Positions 10,097 through 21,327 are shown, numbered from the stretch's first letter. The stretch: 64,000 nucleotides of DNA from Solen grandis (GCA_021229015.1 CM037783.1:60239746-60303745); one strand, 5' to 3'. Numbers and translations: made by a program. Notes: generated by a model not told the origin, from the sequence alone.

Positions 10097-10885
10097 AAAA
10101 TTAACACTCGCTTTTCGGCAATATGCTAGATAAAATGACGTTTGCGGGTAGTATAAGCGTCGGTTTGCATTCCAACAAAGATAACGTAATAGGTTCTATT
10201 TTTAGTAACGGGCGGCCATCTTTGTAATTATTTATAGTAACTTATTTGCATTTAAGCATTTTGGGGGCATGACACGTAGCGGCCATGTTGTATCGCGCAT
10301 GCGTTGTGGCCATTTTTAGTAAACAGAGATGACTTGTATACTTGATCTGAGATCTATTCGCGGAAATTGAGAGTCACTTCCATTTGATCTCAGACAGTGT
10401 CATAAAAATATTCTACTGCTTCTTCTACTATATAATGATAATAATAATCATATTAATAATACATTAAATAACATATCTACTATATAGGTACAACAACAAC
10501 ATCAATATTAACAATAATATTATTAAACAATAATAATGATATTATATCTACTATGAAATAATTAAAATTAATATATATCTACTCTATGATAATATGGTCA
10601 AGTATAAAAGTCACCTCTGTATACTAAAAATGGCCGTCACGCATGCGCAATACACACATAAGAAAAAAATTACAGCCTACAACATGGCCGCTACGTTTCA
10701 TACCCCACAAAATGCTAATATGCAAATGAGTTACTATAAACAGTAACTAACATGGCCACCCGTTACTAAATATAGAATCTATTACGTCATCTTCGTTTGA
10801 TCCCAAACCGACGCTTATACTACTTTTGCGAGTTATTTTTTAAACCACTAGCATTTTTTGTTGTTGTTTTTTTTTGCGAGTAAAA
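10097..10885. mobile_element. Foldback/MITE element with about 240-bp inverted repeats
   Basis: Left arm about 10110-10345 and right arm about 10593-10850 are inverted copies. Shared words include AGTATAAGCGTCGG, GTAACGGGCGGCCAT/ATGGCCACCCGTTAC, TAGCGGCCATGTTGTA and CGCATGCGT with GGCCATTTTTAGTA. The centre (10346-10592) is a low-complexity AT stretch of ATAAT/ATTA words. No transposase frame is present, so this is a non-autonomous element that needs a partner. The outer ends are fuzzier than the inner arms, so termini and target duplication are uncertain. Confidence 0.8.
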
Positions 10886-11039
10886 CTTTTGTCTTAAACA
10901 TTTTCTCTTAAGAGATAATTTCAATAAGATTATCAATAACATCATCAAAACTAAACAATCCTAGCTTGTTTCACAAGCGAAATTTACACAGGTAAATGTA
11001 TGACTGGTATTAAACGGCGGTCCTGTCTGTCGACTACGG

Positions 11040-11200
11040 TACACAACATACGGACACATATATGTTTCAACATTAAATGTTTCGCTAAATGTCGGAAAAC
11101 CTCATGTTAAATGTCGCATCTGTTACGCCAAATGTCGTAAAAAACGCACTGCCGCTATATGTCGCAACATCAACATTAAATGTCGCACTCCTTCAAAAGC
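11040..11200. repeat. Degenerate AAATGTCG direct repeats
   Basis: At least six copies of (TT/GC)AAATGTCG-like words at irregular 15-40 bp spacing. No coding or hairpin structure explains them. Confidence 0.5.
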
Positions 11201-11878
11201 ATTCTTTTGTATTGTAACTGACCCAGTTGAAGCTCCCGACGTATCCCGGAATATGAGCCAGGGTATACCGGGATGAACCGGGTACCAGTTTTTACTTTGT
11301 CGGTTTGAGATATAAAGGATGTTTACTTGTTTTGAGTAGATATGGAATATATCTTACCGAAAACCGATTTAATTTAAGTATTTCACGAGTGAAAATATAT
11401 TAACTTCACTCCCTTATAAGCAGAAATTAATAATCCATTTGTGCTTCGTTTTAAGCGTTTCACAATAGTAAAGTTAAAACATGATTCAAGTCAGGGGCAT
11501 ACATAGTTGATTTAGAGGTGTACGCGCGACACATTTTTTTTCTCGGGAGGTCCGGGGTCCTCCCCCTGAATTTTAGTTTAAACATATTTATTCAATTATA
11601 CATAGCACATAGTTACATACATACAATCAAGGTAGGATTAGAACGAAAGATAAATCTTATCGTGTTCTTCTCCGATACATGAAATTGTAAACAAAATAAC
11701 ATGGCTGAGAAAATATATATAGCACATATAATTGGAAAATAAACGAGAAAACAAATTGGTAAGTACAGAGAAAAAGGAAAGGAAGCGCTGATTGGATTGG
11801 ACTGATATTAATGATGGGTGACACGATTGGAAATTGGTAGACAAAATCAAAATACATACTTTCTCTCTCTCAATCTTT

Positions 11879-12862
11879 CTATCGTTGACTATTAAATCGT
11901 TTCGAGGATTCAATGTATCTGTGTACAGCGTTTACTATTTTAATATTAAAATCATAAGAAAGATTACTATTGCCATATAATAACAATCCTAGGTCGATAT
12001 TTTGTATAAATGACAGTTCACTCAACAGTTCAAGTCTGGCATTGTTAAACCTAGGGCAATAGAAAAAGAAATGTTCAGCAGTTTCTATTGAACCACAGGT
12101 ACATAAGGGGGAATCAATTATATTTTTCATAAATAATGTATGACTTAATTGACTGCAATTATTGCGTAATCTGGCGTGGTATATTTGGTATTTTCTGTTA
12201 CCGTGATAGTAATGCCGTGGTACAATTTTATTATTTTTATTTAGTAGTCTTTTAAAAACAGCCACAGATCTTGCATTTTTTAAATCGTTTGGTAAATTAT
12301 TCCATTCCCGAATAGCTGATGGAAGAAAAGAGTTATAGTACGAGGTTGAGTTAGCATGGATAGTTTGAATATTGTTCGAGTTTCTAAGGTTATAATTAGA
12401 TATACTACCAACCTGTTCAGGAATTAAGTCATGTAAGTATGTTGGTGTTAAACCATGTAATATTTTATAAAATAAAATTAATTTATGTTTTCTTCTTCTT
12501 GATTGAAGTGATTCCCAACCAATTTCATTTTCTAATGCGTCAATAGATACAAGTTTAGTTGTTCCTGTAACAATTCTAGCGGCCTCGTTTTGAATTTTGT
12601 CTAATTCTGTTTTTTCATATGAGTTACAGTTATCAAATATTACATCACCATACTCTAATAAAGGCCTGATAAAAGATATATAGATTGTTTCTAACGCTGA
12701 CCGATCTAGCAAAAATTTCATTCTTTTCATTATATTAATGCGTGACCATGCTTTAGACTTAACATATTCTATGTGATTATGCCAAGAAAGAGTGTTCGTA
12801 AAATACAAACCCAAATGTTTATGAGACTCAACTTCTGTTATTACTTCATTATTCATTAGCAC
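11879..12862 (-). CDS. LINE ORF C-terminal part (RT thumb and C-terminal domain)
   Basis: Continues the reverse transcriptase protein after two one-base shifts at A-runs (about 12917-12925 and 12882-12889). It opens with VITEVESHKHLGLYF, the normal continuation after the palm. Then come SFIRPLLEYGDVIFDNC, the RIVTGTTKLV region and a cysteine-bearing end, CTCGSIETAEHFFFYCPRF, typical of LINE C-terminal zinc-knuckle-like domains. Only the homopolymer breaks separate it from the upstream frame. No ATG is needed if those are sequencing errors. Confidence 0.8.
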   Translation of the reverse strand: MLMNNEVITEVESHKHLGLYFTNTLSWHNHIEYVKSKAWSRINIMKRMKFLLDRSALETIYISFIRPLLEYGDVIFDNCNSYEKTELDKIQNEAARIVTGTTKLVSIDALENEIGWESLQSRRRKHKLILFYKILHGLTPTYLHDLIPEQVGSISNYNLRNSNNIQTIHANSTSYYNSFLPSAIREWNNLPNDLKNARSVAVFKRLLNKNNKIVPRHYYHGNRKYQIYHARLRNNCSQLSHTLFMKNIIDSPLCTCGSIETAEHFFFYCPRFNNARLELLSELSFIQNIDLGLLLYGNSNLSYDFNIKIVNAVHRYIESSKRFNSQR

Positions 12863-12909
12863 TTGAGGATGATTAGCAATTGTTTTTTTTGCGTGTAAAA
12901 AGTAAAGAC

Positions 12910-15411
12910 TCAGTTGTTTTTTTTTGGATTAAATTTAACTAACCATTTATCAGCCCAATCTTTAATTGTTCTTAAATCGTTATTGAGAGAGGTTGATGCA
13001 GTCACAGGATTATCGACGATTACATATAGTGCAGTATCATCTGCAAACAATCTAATATATGAGTTTATATGATTAACGATATCATTAATACAGATTAAAA
13101 ACAAAAGAGGCCCTAACAAAGACCCTTGAGGGACGCCGGCTCTTATAAAGACTGGGTCGGACTTGACACCATGTACAAAAACGCGCTGGGTCCGGTTAGA
13201 TAAGTAATCTTTAAACCATTCGAGCAAGTCTCCTGTGATACCGGCAGCCTTAAGTTTGATAATTAAACCCTTGTGCCAAACTCGACCAAAGGCCTTGCTA
13301 ATATCACAGAAAATCGCTCGAACCTCTTTTCCTGAGTCTAAGGTAGATGATATAAAATTATATAGATAGGTTAGTTGGTTTACAGTAGAGTCACCTGGAG
13401 TAAAACCTGACTGAAACTGTGTCACTATATTACTCTCAATGAAAAAATTATGAACATATTTAAAAACACATTTCTCAAAAACTTTTTCAATGCAACTTAA
13501 TAAAGACACTGGACGATAATTGGACACAATAGATCGATCCCCAGATTTAAAAATAGGACATACATAAGCTTCTTTCCATGAGGTTGGAACTGTACCCAGT
13601 GTTAATGATGTATTGAAAAGGTCACATAGAGGAATCGACAATTCATTTGACAGTTCACGAAGTACATAATTGTTAATTAAATCTGGACCTACAGCCTTTC
13701 CTAATTTCAATTTTTTCAAAACATCCATTATGTCTTGTTGAGTAAGTATTATTGAACCAATTGATTTTTCTGATTGTGATAATATTGGTATATTTGTATT
13801 TGATTCATCAATAAGTGTTTGTTCTTGAAAATATTTATTAAAAAGATTAGCTTTTTCTATATCATCAGTTATTACTGATCCGTTACATTCTAAGGATGGT
13901 AATTCATTAGACTGCTTATCATTGATGAATATCTTTAATGTGGACAACCATTGTTTTGAGTTTCTTTTACAAGATTTAAGTTTTAATGATAATTTCGATA
14001 AGTATTCTTCCTTACTTTTTTTAATATTTGATATTATTTCATTCCTAAGTTGTCTGAAAACATACCAGTGATGTTCACACATAGTTTTCTTTGATTTTCT
14101 GAAAGCTCTCTTACGTTTTCTAATTAGAGATTTAATTTTGCTTGTTATCCAATGGTGTTCATTTGGAAATATTCGAACTTGCTTATTTGGTATACATTCC
14201 CTGCATATTTTATGAATATATTCTGTAATATTTATAGCATACTTATTTATATCAGTATCTTTAAGTAAATTCCAATCAGTATTACTAGCTAGGCTTCTTA
14301 AATTTTCGTAGTCCCCTTTTCCAAAGTACCAAACGTGACGATTAAATGTTTTAGGTATATTTTTCTTAAAGTTTAAAACGCAAAAAATAGGACAATGATA
14401 CCTTATATTTTGAGAAAGGAAAGGTTCACCCACATCACATAACATGACATGATCGTGATTCTTGACAAATATGAGGTCTATTAAACTTGATGAGTTTTCA
14501 GTGAAATGAGTTTCACTTTGTATACATTGATAAAGGGAATTATACATACATAGTGAGTCAATTTTATTTCTCGAACTGGACTTTTTTAAGTTTAGATTAA
14601 AATCACCTGTAATTATAATATTGTCAAAATTTAAATCGCAAGCAAGATTAATAGAGTCCTCAATCACCAAATGTTTAGCTACTTCTGTATTTGGAGGTCT
14701 GTAGTATAAACCAAACAAAATAGACTTGCACTTTAGTTTAACTTCAACCCAAATACACTCTATACCAACGGGTTCTAAGTCTAATCTTCGTTTATAACAA
14801 ATATTACTTTTAACATAAATAATGACACCTCCATGACAGTCAAAACTTCTATCCTTCCTTTCAGGTGGTGAAAAGCTTGGTATAAGAATATCATTATTTG
14901 ATATTTCTGGGCTAAGCCAGGTTTCAGAAAAGGCTAGAATGTCAAAATCTTTTAGTTCGGTAGACAATATATCCAATTTTTGAAAAATACTTTGAACATT
15001 ATAATGTACAAATGTAAAATACTTGGAAAAGTCAATTGACTGACAAGGTGTAGAGGAGAGATATGAACTATCACTGTGTACTGATGTTTCTGGACCAGGA
15101 TTTGGATGGATGTCACCAGACAGTAAAAGTAAAAGCATGATGCACATAGCAGCAAAAGCAAGTACAAAACATATAATTAGTATATGTATGTCTATACAAG
15201 AATGAACCACACATCTAGCTCTTAGATAATGACAACTGTTAACTTTCCGAAACGTTGAAGAATGTTCATGTATTCTACTAATTATCGAGATGCTGTGATG
15301 AACATCGCTTATGATAGCTAATAAAAATACCAGAGTGAGAGAGAGAGTAAAGCCATGGAATATATTAGCTGGCCTGAGTCTGAAGTCGGCTATATAAACT
15401 GTATAACGCAT
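12910..15411 (-). CDS. LINE ORF: 2A-like N-terminus, endonuclease, reverse transcriptase
   Basis: An 833-residue frame. Residues about 21-35 and 72-97 are two hydrophobic segments. Right after the second comes GDIHPNPGP (99-107), a 2A-like ribosome-skipping motif of the type described in APE LINEs, although the usual E before xNPGP is H. The endonuclease follows: FVHYNVQS near 134, catalytic-type FSETWL near 161, GDFNLN near 268. The reverse transcriptase has NYRPVSLLSCIEKVFEKC, motif A FCDISKAFGRVWHKGL (the second D of AFD is G), AGVPQGSLLGPLLF, and catalytic LFADDTALY. It ends at KFNPKK in a run of nine A, where the frame is lost. The enzyme nicks target DNA and copies the element RNA. Start chosen as the first ATG of the frame. 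Confidence 0.85.
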   Translation of the reverse strand: MRYTVYIADFRLRPANIFHGFTLSLTLVFLLAIISDVHHSISIISRIHEHSSTFRKVNSCHYLRARCVVHSCIDIHILIICFVLAFAAMCIMLLLLLSGDIHPNPGPETSVHSDSSYLSSTPCQSIDFSKYFTFVHYNVQSIFQKLDILSTELKDFDILAFSETWLSPEISNNDILIPSFSPPERKDRSFDCHGGVIIYVKSNICYKRRLDLEPVGIECIWVEVKLKCKSILFGLYYRPPNTEVAKHLVIEDSINLACDLNFDNIIITGDFNLNLKKSSSRNKIDSLCMYNSLYQCIQSETHFTENSSSLIDLIFVKNHDHVMLCDVGEPFLSQNIRYHCPIFCVLNFKKNIPKTFNRHVWYFGKGDYENLRSLASNTDWNLLKDTDINKYAINITEYIHKICRECIPNKQVRIFPNEHHWITSKIKSLIRKRKRAFRKSKKTMCEHHWYVFRQLRNEIISNIKKSKEEYLSKLSLKLKSCKRNSKQWLSTLKIFINDKQSNELPSLECNGSVITDDIEKANLFNKYFQEQTLIDESNTNIPILSQSEKSIGSIILTQQDIMDVLKKLKLGKAVGPDLINNYVLRELSNELSIPLCDLFNTSLTLGTVPTSWKEAYVCPIFKSGDRSIVSNYRPVSLLSCIEKVFEKCVFKYVHNFFIESNIVTQFQSGFTPGDSTVNQLTYLYNFISSTLDSGKEVRAIFCDISKAFGRVWHKGLIIKLKAAGITGDLLEWFKDYLSNRTQRVFVHGVKSDPVFIRAGVPQGSLLGPLLFLICINDIVNHINSYIRLFADDTALYVIVDNPVTASTSLNNDLRTIKDWADKWLVKFNPKKNN

Positions 15412-15480
15412 ATCAACTATAAATCTGACGCTTTCGAAAGAAACAACCCCAGACCCTGACCACTATATACCATAGAAATG

Positions 15481-15854
15481 CACAGCCCATATCTGCACCC
15501 ACGCATGCCATCAATCCAGCAGAGAACACAATAATAAGAAAAACAGAAACAAGTAATGAAAAGATTATCAAAGACATGATTGAAACAGAACAGAAAAAAA
15601 AAGTTTTATCAGCTGTGGCTAAATCAAGTTAATATTAGGCATGCGGCCATTTTAAATGTCGAGATAATTTCTTTATCTAAATCCATCGCTATATGATAAC
15701 GGCTCTCATGGTAAATGTTAAAATAAAGAAAAAGACATTTTCACATACAAAGTAACATTATATGCATTGCACATACACATTTAATTGTTAAATTAGCATG
15801 GGTGCATGTGATCCTTGAGGCTTTGCAACATCAGTTTAATACAAGTACTGCAGA

Positions 15855-15894
<40 letters not shown>

Positions 15895-16685
15895 ACACAC
15901 CCAAATTAGCATTCTCTTACATAATACACATCTTTTAGATTTTAAGTAATAGAGTCATCATATACTGTATACAATACCGCACAAAGCACACAATACAAGT
16001 AAATACCGTGTATCATTCTCATCCTAACTGACAGCACAGTTATTATGTTGGTATATAGTTAATAATAACATTGAAGAATAAATAAACAAATGCAAGTTCC
16101 ATTTTACACATGATTTGATAAGAAATTGATTTACGAAATGCAGATATGCCAGTGATCACATTGCATATTTCAGTTATATATCATACAACATATATATGAT
16201 TTTGCTGACTAACTTATAAAAACAATAATCTTCCCAAGAACATAAACATAATGCATGCTAGAATACGGACGTTTTCAATAAAAATTTAATTTGTAATAAA
16301 ATCCATAAGAAAAAAGAGATCTAAGTATTAATTATATTTACTTTACAAACTACGACACAGTTTACTTTAGCCAAACTTAGCACAATGCATAATCAAGAAT
16401 GTAATCACCTAGTATACAGAGACAGATTAATTAATCAATAACTACACTTTTTATGTTTATAGCCTGAATTTTCGGTATTTTATTGATATTGTGCAAACTG
16501 GATGTTAGCTCAGTACATTAAAATATTCATCTATTGAAGGAAGTACATGTAGATCATGTTCGTGTTACGAAAATAACTACTCGTACACGCTATGGACAAA
16601 GTATACTGAACAAAGTATACTGGTCAACAAAGTTTACATAGCGTAACATCGCTATCCACTCACGGCGCGATCTAATATATATAAG
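15481..16685. other. No gene; (AT)n microsatellite
   Basis: AT-rich spacer with (AT)n at about 15857-15889. No open frame, SINE or MITE recognised. Confidence 0.6.
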
Positions 16686-17533
16686 TAAGTAAGTAAGTAA
16701 ATATTTTATTATTGTGACATGTGCATTAAATACAATATCAAACAAGTAATATAATATACATATTTTAGATATAGCACCCGGCCCAGTGGACCTATATGTC
16801 ACCAAAAAAAGGTAAATTCGTAAATTATAAAGTTCAACTTTAGATAGCCATAAAAATGGGAAATGGCATATTAAATGTTGTTATACATTAATGATCGTCT
16901 ATATAAATAAGATCTTACAATAAGTTTGGCCGATTTCCTGGGATAATTTGTAAGAATGGTTTTCATTTGCTCATTAGCTCATTGGTAATACTGGTGTAAA
17001 ATTAATGTCTGTTAATATTCCTCTCCTTATATCATCATATCTATCACATTCTATTAAGAAGTGCACTTCGTCCTCTATAACGTCGGTTGAACAAAATCTA
17101 CAAAGCCTTACTGTAACGGGCTCCCCTACATAGCGTCCAGTCTCTATGCGGAGTGGCAGTATCCCTATTCTGAACTGGCACAAAAGCGATCGTTCGTATT
17201 TAGACAAGTTCATGGTTACATATATATATTTATATGTGCTAATATCTAATTGTGACATTTTATTACTCCATGATTCATAAAGAAATGTTATGTCATATTT
17301 ACACAATGTATTTACAAAGCCGCTATCCTCAAGTTTGTCCTGGGTAAGACCATGAATGTTCCAAGAGAGTAATTGGAGTCCAACTCCCGGCTGATCCTAT
17401 GCATTGTTGCCATCGGGGCGAACAGGTCAATTTGACAGTCAGTATCATTAAGGTCGAACCTATTCCCTTCCACATTTTTGACAAAATGATTATGTTTAAC
17501 GTAAAAATTGATTTTTTTCTCAGTCTTTGACAA
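16686..17533 (-). pseudogene. LINE deletion derivative: endonuclease start joined to RT C-terminus
   Basis: Read from 17385 down, the minus strand gives QLLSWNIHGLTQDKLEDSGF, then LCKYDITFLYESW. This is the opening of an APE endonuclease. It passes after MSQLDIS straight into YERSLLCQFRIGILPLRIET and CRFCSTDVIEDEVHFLIECD, the extreme C-terminal domain. All of the RT is missing. The 3' UTR ends with GGTCCACTGGGCCGGGTGCT and a (TTAC)n tail at about 16683-16698. The C-terminal domain resembles those at 37808 and 59500, so the same LINE group is probable. Frames are shifted once around 17310. Confidence 0.75.
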
Positions 17534-17697
17534 AACTGTCTTTTACACTGTTGAGTCAAAAACTAATGATCACAAGTCACTTTTTGTGGTTCAGGAAACC
17601 CTTATTAAATATTTTATGCCAGTTTGTGAATGAAAATACAAGATAAGCCCGTATTTCTTACCCGGAAGAAGTAATGCCCTTTCAGTAATATCAGTGT

Positions 17698-17714
17698 CCC
17701 CCCCCCCCCCCCCC
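17698..17714. repeat. Poly-C tract
   Basis: Homopolymer of C close to the assembly gap. It may have contributed to the break. Confidence 0.9.
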
Positions 17715-17769
17715 AGCGCTTCCATCTCCCCCACCGTTATTTTTATTTTATTTTTATTTTATGATCGGG

Positions 17770-17869
17770 NNNNNNNNNNNNNNNNNNNNNNNNNNNNNNN
17801 NNNNNNNNNNNNNNNNNNNNNNNNNNNNNNNNNNNNNNNNNNNNNNNNNNNNNNNNNNNNNNNNNNNNN
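17770..17869. other. Assembly gap of 100 N
   Basis: Exactly 100 undetermined bases, the conventional length for a gap of unknown size. Sequence and distance across it cannot be trusted. Confidence 1.
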
Positions 17870-17963
17870 ATAAAATATTCGGATGTTAGATCGTTATAGC
17901 TAAGGCTTAACTTCACGTAAAGAATATTTTGGGTGTTTACCTCAGTTGACCGTGACAAGTTAC

Positions 17964-18062
17964 CGTGCACCAGAGCCAATGGTTTCAGATTGTCTAGCTT
18001 GTACTGTCGGCGATACAGGAAGTTGAGCTCGTCCCGGGCGTAGGCGTTGACTTCCGGGTATT
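17964..18062 (-). CDS. Coding exon c of an unidentified gene
   Basis: Minus-strand exon between acceptor TTTTCACCAG|AA and donor CACG|GTAACT. It encodes YPEVNAYARDELNFLYRRQY followed by KLDNLKPLALVH, 32 codons. The first two bases complete a Glu codon with the single G left by exon b, and one G is carried forward (phase 1). The amino acid composition is clearly protein-like and the stretch is much more GC-rich than its surroundings. Together with exons b and a it gives one uninterrupted reading frame. I do not recognise the protein. The next exon downstream would lie beyond or inside the assembly gap. Confidence 0.7.
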
Positions 18063-18094
18063 CTGGTGAAAATTGCCATGGTATTATGGAAAAA

Positions 18095-18095
<1 letters not shown>

Positions 18096-18130
<35 letters not shown>
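18096..18130. repeat. (ATT)n microsatellite
   Basis: About eleven TTA/ATT units within an intron. Confidence 0.95.
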
Positions 18131-18568
18131 CAATGTTGCTGTTGTTATCGGGAAAGATTACTGATCTGAACATAATTGTAGAGAAAGAATAGTTCAAATT
18201 AGTAAAATGAAATGCGAATTTACGCATACTCATATACTGTGATTATTCAACATTTATTTCTTACGTCTACTTCATCACTTCTATTGGTCCATGAATTATT
18301 TGTTAAAGTGATTGTTCTTTCATGAGTCGTACTTCATCCTTATTTCAAGTCAATTACAGACGTCTAACGCGCTTACTGCGATTAATCTCAATTATTAAAA
18401 AAAAATATCCATTAAAATGAACAGCGTCAAAACTGTTATCGATTTGTACAGGTGGTCCTGTTGATTTCAAGCGATGCAAATAATTACCAGAATTTGTTGT
18501 TGGGTCTAACATTTGCACTTGTGAATTAAAGTTTGTAAAATTGAATATGAAGCATTTAAATATCTTAC

Positions 18569-18627
18569 CCATTGTGGCAAACATGTTGATGGCTTTCACC
18601 TGGTGCATGCCATACTCAGGGTCAAAC
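18569..18627 (-). CDS. Coding exon b of an unidentified gene
   Basis: Minus-strand exon of 59 bp between acceptor GCATCACAG|G and donor ATGG|GTAAGA. It encodes FDPEYGMHQVKAINMFATM. Phase in is 2 (one base joins the GG of exon a to make Gly) and phase out is 1, both matching the neighbouring exons. The frame reads on into the intron as a longer fortuitous ORF, but the strong GTAAGA donor marks the exon end. Function unknown. Confidence 0.7.
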
Positions 18628-18639
18628 CTGTGATGCAGT

Positions 18640-20224
18640 ATGATAGTTGCATTAAATACATAATAACTGTTAAGAAACGTTATATGAAAAGTAAAGTCAA
18701 AATTTAAAAAAAAATGCTTTACCGACCCTTTGAATAAAACTGTGGTTGACGAAACGTATTAGAAGCTTAATAGCCATATTCCATATCTTGCAAAGGATTG
18801 TAATATTTCTATGAAACTTTGACACTTTGAAGGCATTCAAAAATAAATTTATCCGTTTGAGTACATCTGAATGCTGATGTTCTTATTCATTTTTAACATG
18901 TGAACTTGGTGGTTTCAGTCAAGGTCTCAATATCAGGATTTATCAAATTTGGGGGAGATAATCTGTATCAAAATTAACATTGAAGCATGTGGGAAATATA
19001 TACAATTTCTGTGAAAATGAAAAACTGAATTTGACCTATGCGAAACCGCTTGATAGAAAGATGCATTATATGATTCTGTTTCAGATTTCATAAAGAAATC
19101 TGAACTTCATCACAGGAAAATGGAGAAAGTCGCTTTTTTAGTTTTAGGGAAATAACACATGAAATCAAAATTATCAAGGAGAGGTAATAAAAGTAACTTC
19201 TGTCACTATATAAAACTTGTCAGTTTGCCCCAAAGATTTCCATTTTGAAATTTAAAAGCTTATACATGTATTGTGAAGTTATATGCATGGTTTGATGGAA
19301 CTGATGACTATTAGGGTTCTAAGACTTTATGTTTAATAGTAGTTAAAAGCAATTACAATTACATAATTTCAACATTTTTTGTGGGTATCTACTAAAATAT
19401 CTAATATTACACGTATATCATTTTTACTCGACTAGCTGAGCCGGATCCAGGAGTTCAGGTTAGGGCGAGGAGGGAGGGGGACGCAATACTAAAAAGATTT
19501 AGGCTGTCACAATGCAAGTGGCTTGCCACTTTACCCGAAGCGTGAGACGGGTGTAGTTCCGGTTGGATTTGAGTCTAGGGGAACTCTCCTGCGAATTCTT
19601 CTAATTTAAAGCAGTTAATTAGTGCTCTCTTGTGAGTTTTTTTGGGGGTTATATGTCTACATTTATGTAAGGTCCGGGAATTTTTAGAGGGGACGTGCGC
19701 TGGGTGCCCCCCCCCCCCCCCCCCCCAAAAAAAATAGATTTCTCACACTTATAAATTTCCTTAGAAATATTCAGCATATGTTTTAACTTTTCACTGTTTC
19801 TCAGTTTAATCAACTGTAAAATTGCTTTTAAAAGCGTGTTACAGTGTGGGGGAGAACATACAATTCGGGTCAGTTTTTCTCATAGTTCAACATTATTACC
19901 ACATTCTCAGGTTCAAGACGTAGCCTACGGACCGTACCAGTTTATAAGCTTTCGAGATACCCATTGCCTTTAGGTACGTGTTGAGAAATTTTCCAAGCAC
20001 GTCACGTAAACGTACACACTTTAGAATAATATGTAATGGAAACGACCAAAAGTACCATGTCTATAGGTTACAACGGTTTTGAATAGATATTAAAAGTGCC
20101 AAATACGCTTTTGCTATTCCTAGATACGTTAAATTCAGGGTTTTAGACAAATAAATGTCGAAACAAATAGTAGAGTATGAATATCAACGCACACGCTTAA
20201 AAATATTATGTTTACGTACACGCG
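18640..20224. other. Intronic sequence, no feature except poly-C
   Basis: AT-rich intron. A C-run lies at about 19708-19726 next to TGGGTGC and AAAAAAAA. The 19440-19600 stretch is more GC-rich and may be an old repeat. Nothing else is supported. Confidence 0.5.
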
Positions 20225-20290
20225 TTTAACCATCGTCAGAGATGACTGAAATGCTGTCGATGGGACGCTAAACCCAATAACCAAATAAAC
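20225..20290 (+). repeat. SINE 3' tail fragment
   Basis: ATGACTGAAATGCTGTCGAT followed by GGGACGCTAAACCCAATAA and AAATAAAC. This is the tail type that also ends the SINE at 5387-5600, in the opposite orientation. Confidence 0.7.
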
Positions 20291-20418
20291 AAACATAACC
20301 ATCGTCTGAACTCACGGTATACATATTCCTTTTATCACCACCGTATATACCGTGGGATTTTCAACTGGCAAAACTTTGTTTTCTCGACTTGACTATATTC
20401 TGTCATATATAGACGTCC

Positions 20419-20573
20419 AGCTAATTCCAGATGGAGGAAGTCCCCGAATGCACGGAGGCATCCGGGTAAAACCACCGAAAATCCGAAAGACCCTGCTGGA
20501 ATTCGAACCTACACGGTGAGGGACTGAGTGAGTGTTAAGTCAGCGACTTTACCCTCTCGGCCACGGAGGCCCC
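20419..20573 (-). mobile_element. tRNA-derived SINE
   Basis: The minus strand starts GGGGCCTCCGTGGCCGAGAG, an A-box like that of a serine/leucine tRNA. It continues to a B-box GTAGGTTCGAATTCC, then a body with GGTGGTTTTACCCGGATGCC and CCTCCATCTGGAATTAGCTG. This head and body are typical of a widespread bivalve SINE type. It lies within an intron of the unidentified gene. Confidence 0.8.
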
Positions 20574-20589
20574 TTCGTTTTCTCCGATA

Positions 20590-21320
20590 TTAATCAGCTA
20601 TTTATTGACCAATGAAACCACCAGTAGTATTTTGAATACTCTCCATTGAATTTAAAAAAGCAAAAGTTGACCGCAAAATAAACTGCAACGCTTAGACGAA
20701 GAGCGTTATGGGAACGCACTTTGGGATCCAACGCCGCACTATGGGGTCCGACTAATAGGCCAGAATAGGAACCCAAAGTGAGTTGTATTGTTGCATTACT
20801 ACATCCGATAGAATTAAATCTAACGCACTTTGGACATGTTTTTAGGAAGTAACATAACATACATTTGAATGAACAGTAGTGGTTTCCAAGTTTTGTTGTT
20901 GTTGTTGTTTTTTACCAGTCTTATCCATAAATTTTCTGATGTAAAATTACTTAATTATTCATGAGTACAAAGGTTTGCTAACCAAACAAAGATTCAAAGC
21001 TTATTGAGCGAACGTGGATTTTGACAGTAACATTTACTCTTTTAAACCGAGATCAACTTGCATATAGTTACTTCAGCATGTAGGTAAAAAAAATGTTATG
21101 AGAAGAGACAATCCTTTACCGATGTATATCCTGCAATTGTATTCCTGTTTGGATATCACTGGCATTACATCAAATAAAATTCAGTAATAAACTTGCTTTA
21201 ATTTTATAAAATTATATCGTGTTATATGAATTGTAGTTTGCGTGTATGCCTATTTGCTATCTAATACAAGTTGACCTTATAAACTGACTTCTTGAATATG
21301 TAATGGTATATTATAAATGG
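20590..21320. other. Intronic sequence, no feature
   Basis: AT-rich. A GC-richer patch at 20690-20780 (GGGATCCAACGCCGCACT region) has no coding or repeat explanation. Confidence 0.5.
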
Positions 21321-21327
21321 AAAATTA

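Larger units (their letters stand above)
11580..15480 (-). mobile_element. Nearly full-length APE-type LINE (CR1/L2-like)
   Basis: Minus-strand non-LTR retrotransposon of about 3.9 kb. It has a short 5' UTR (about 15412-15480), a long ORF with apurinic-type endonuclease and reverse transcriptase (15411-12910), a C-terminal continuation in a shifted frame (12862-11879), and a 3' UTR of about 300 bp. No simple-repeat tail is obvious at about 11580. Frame breaks between the two ORFs lie in homopolymer runs, so this copy may be young. The clade is inferred from motif layout only. Confidence 0.85.

Noticed and set aside
17743..17979. Open frame through the N gap
   Set aside because: Translates undetermined bases.
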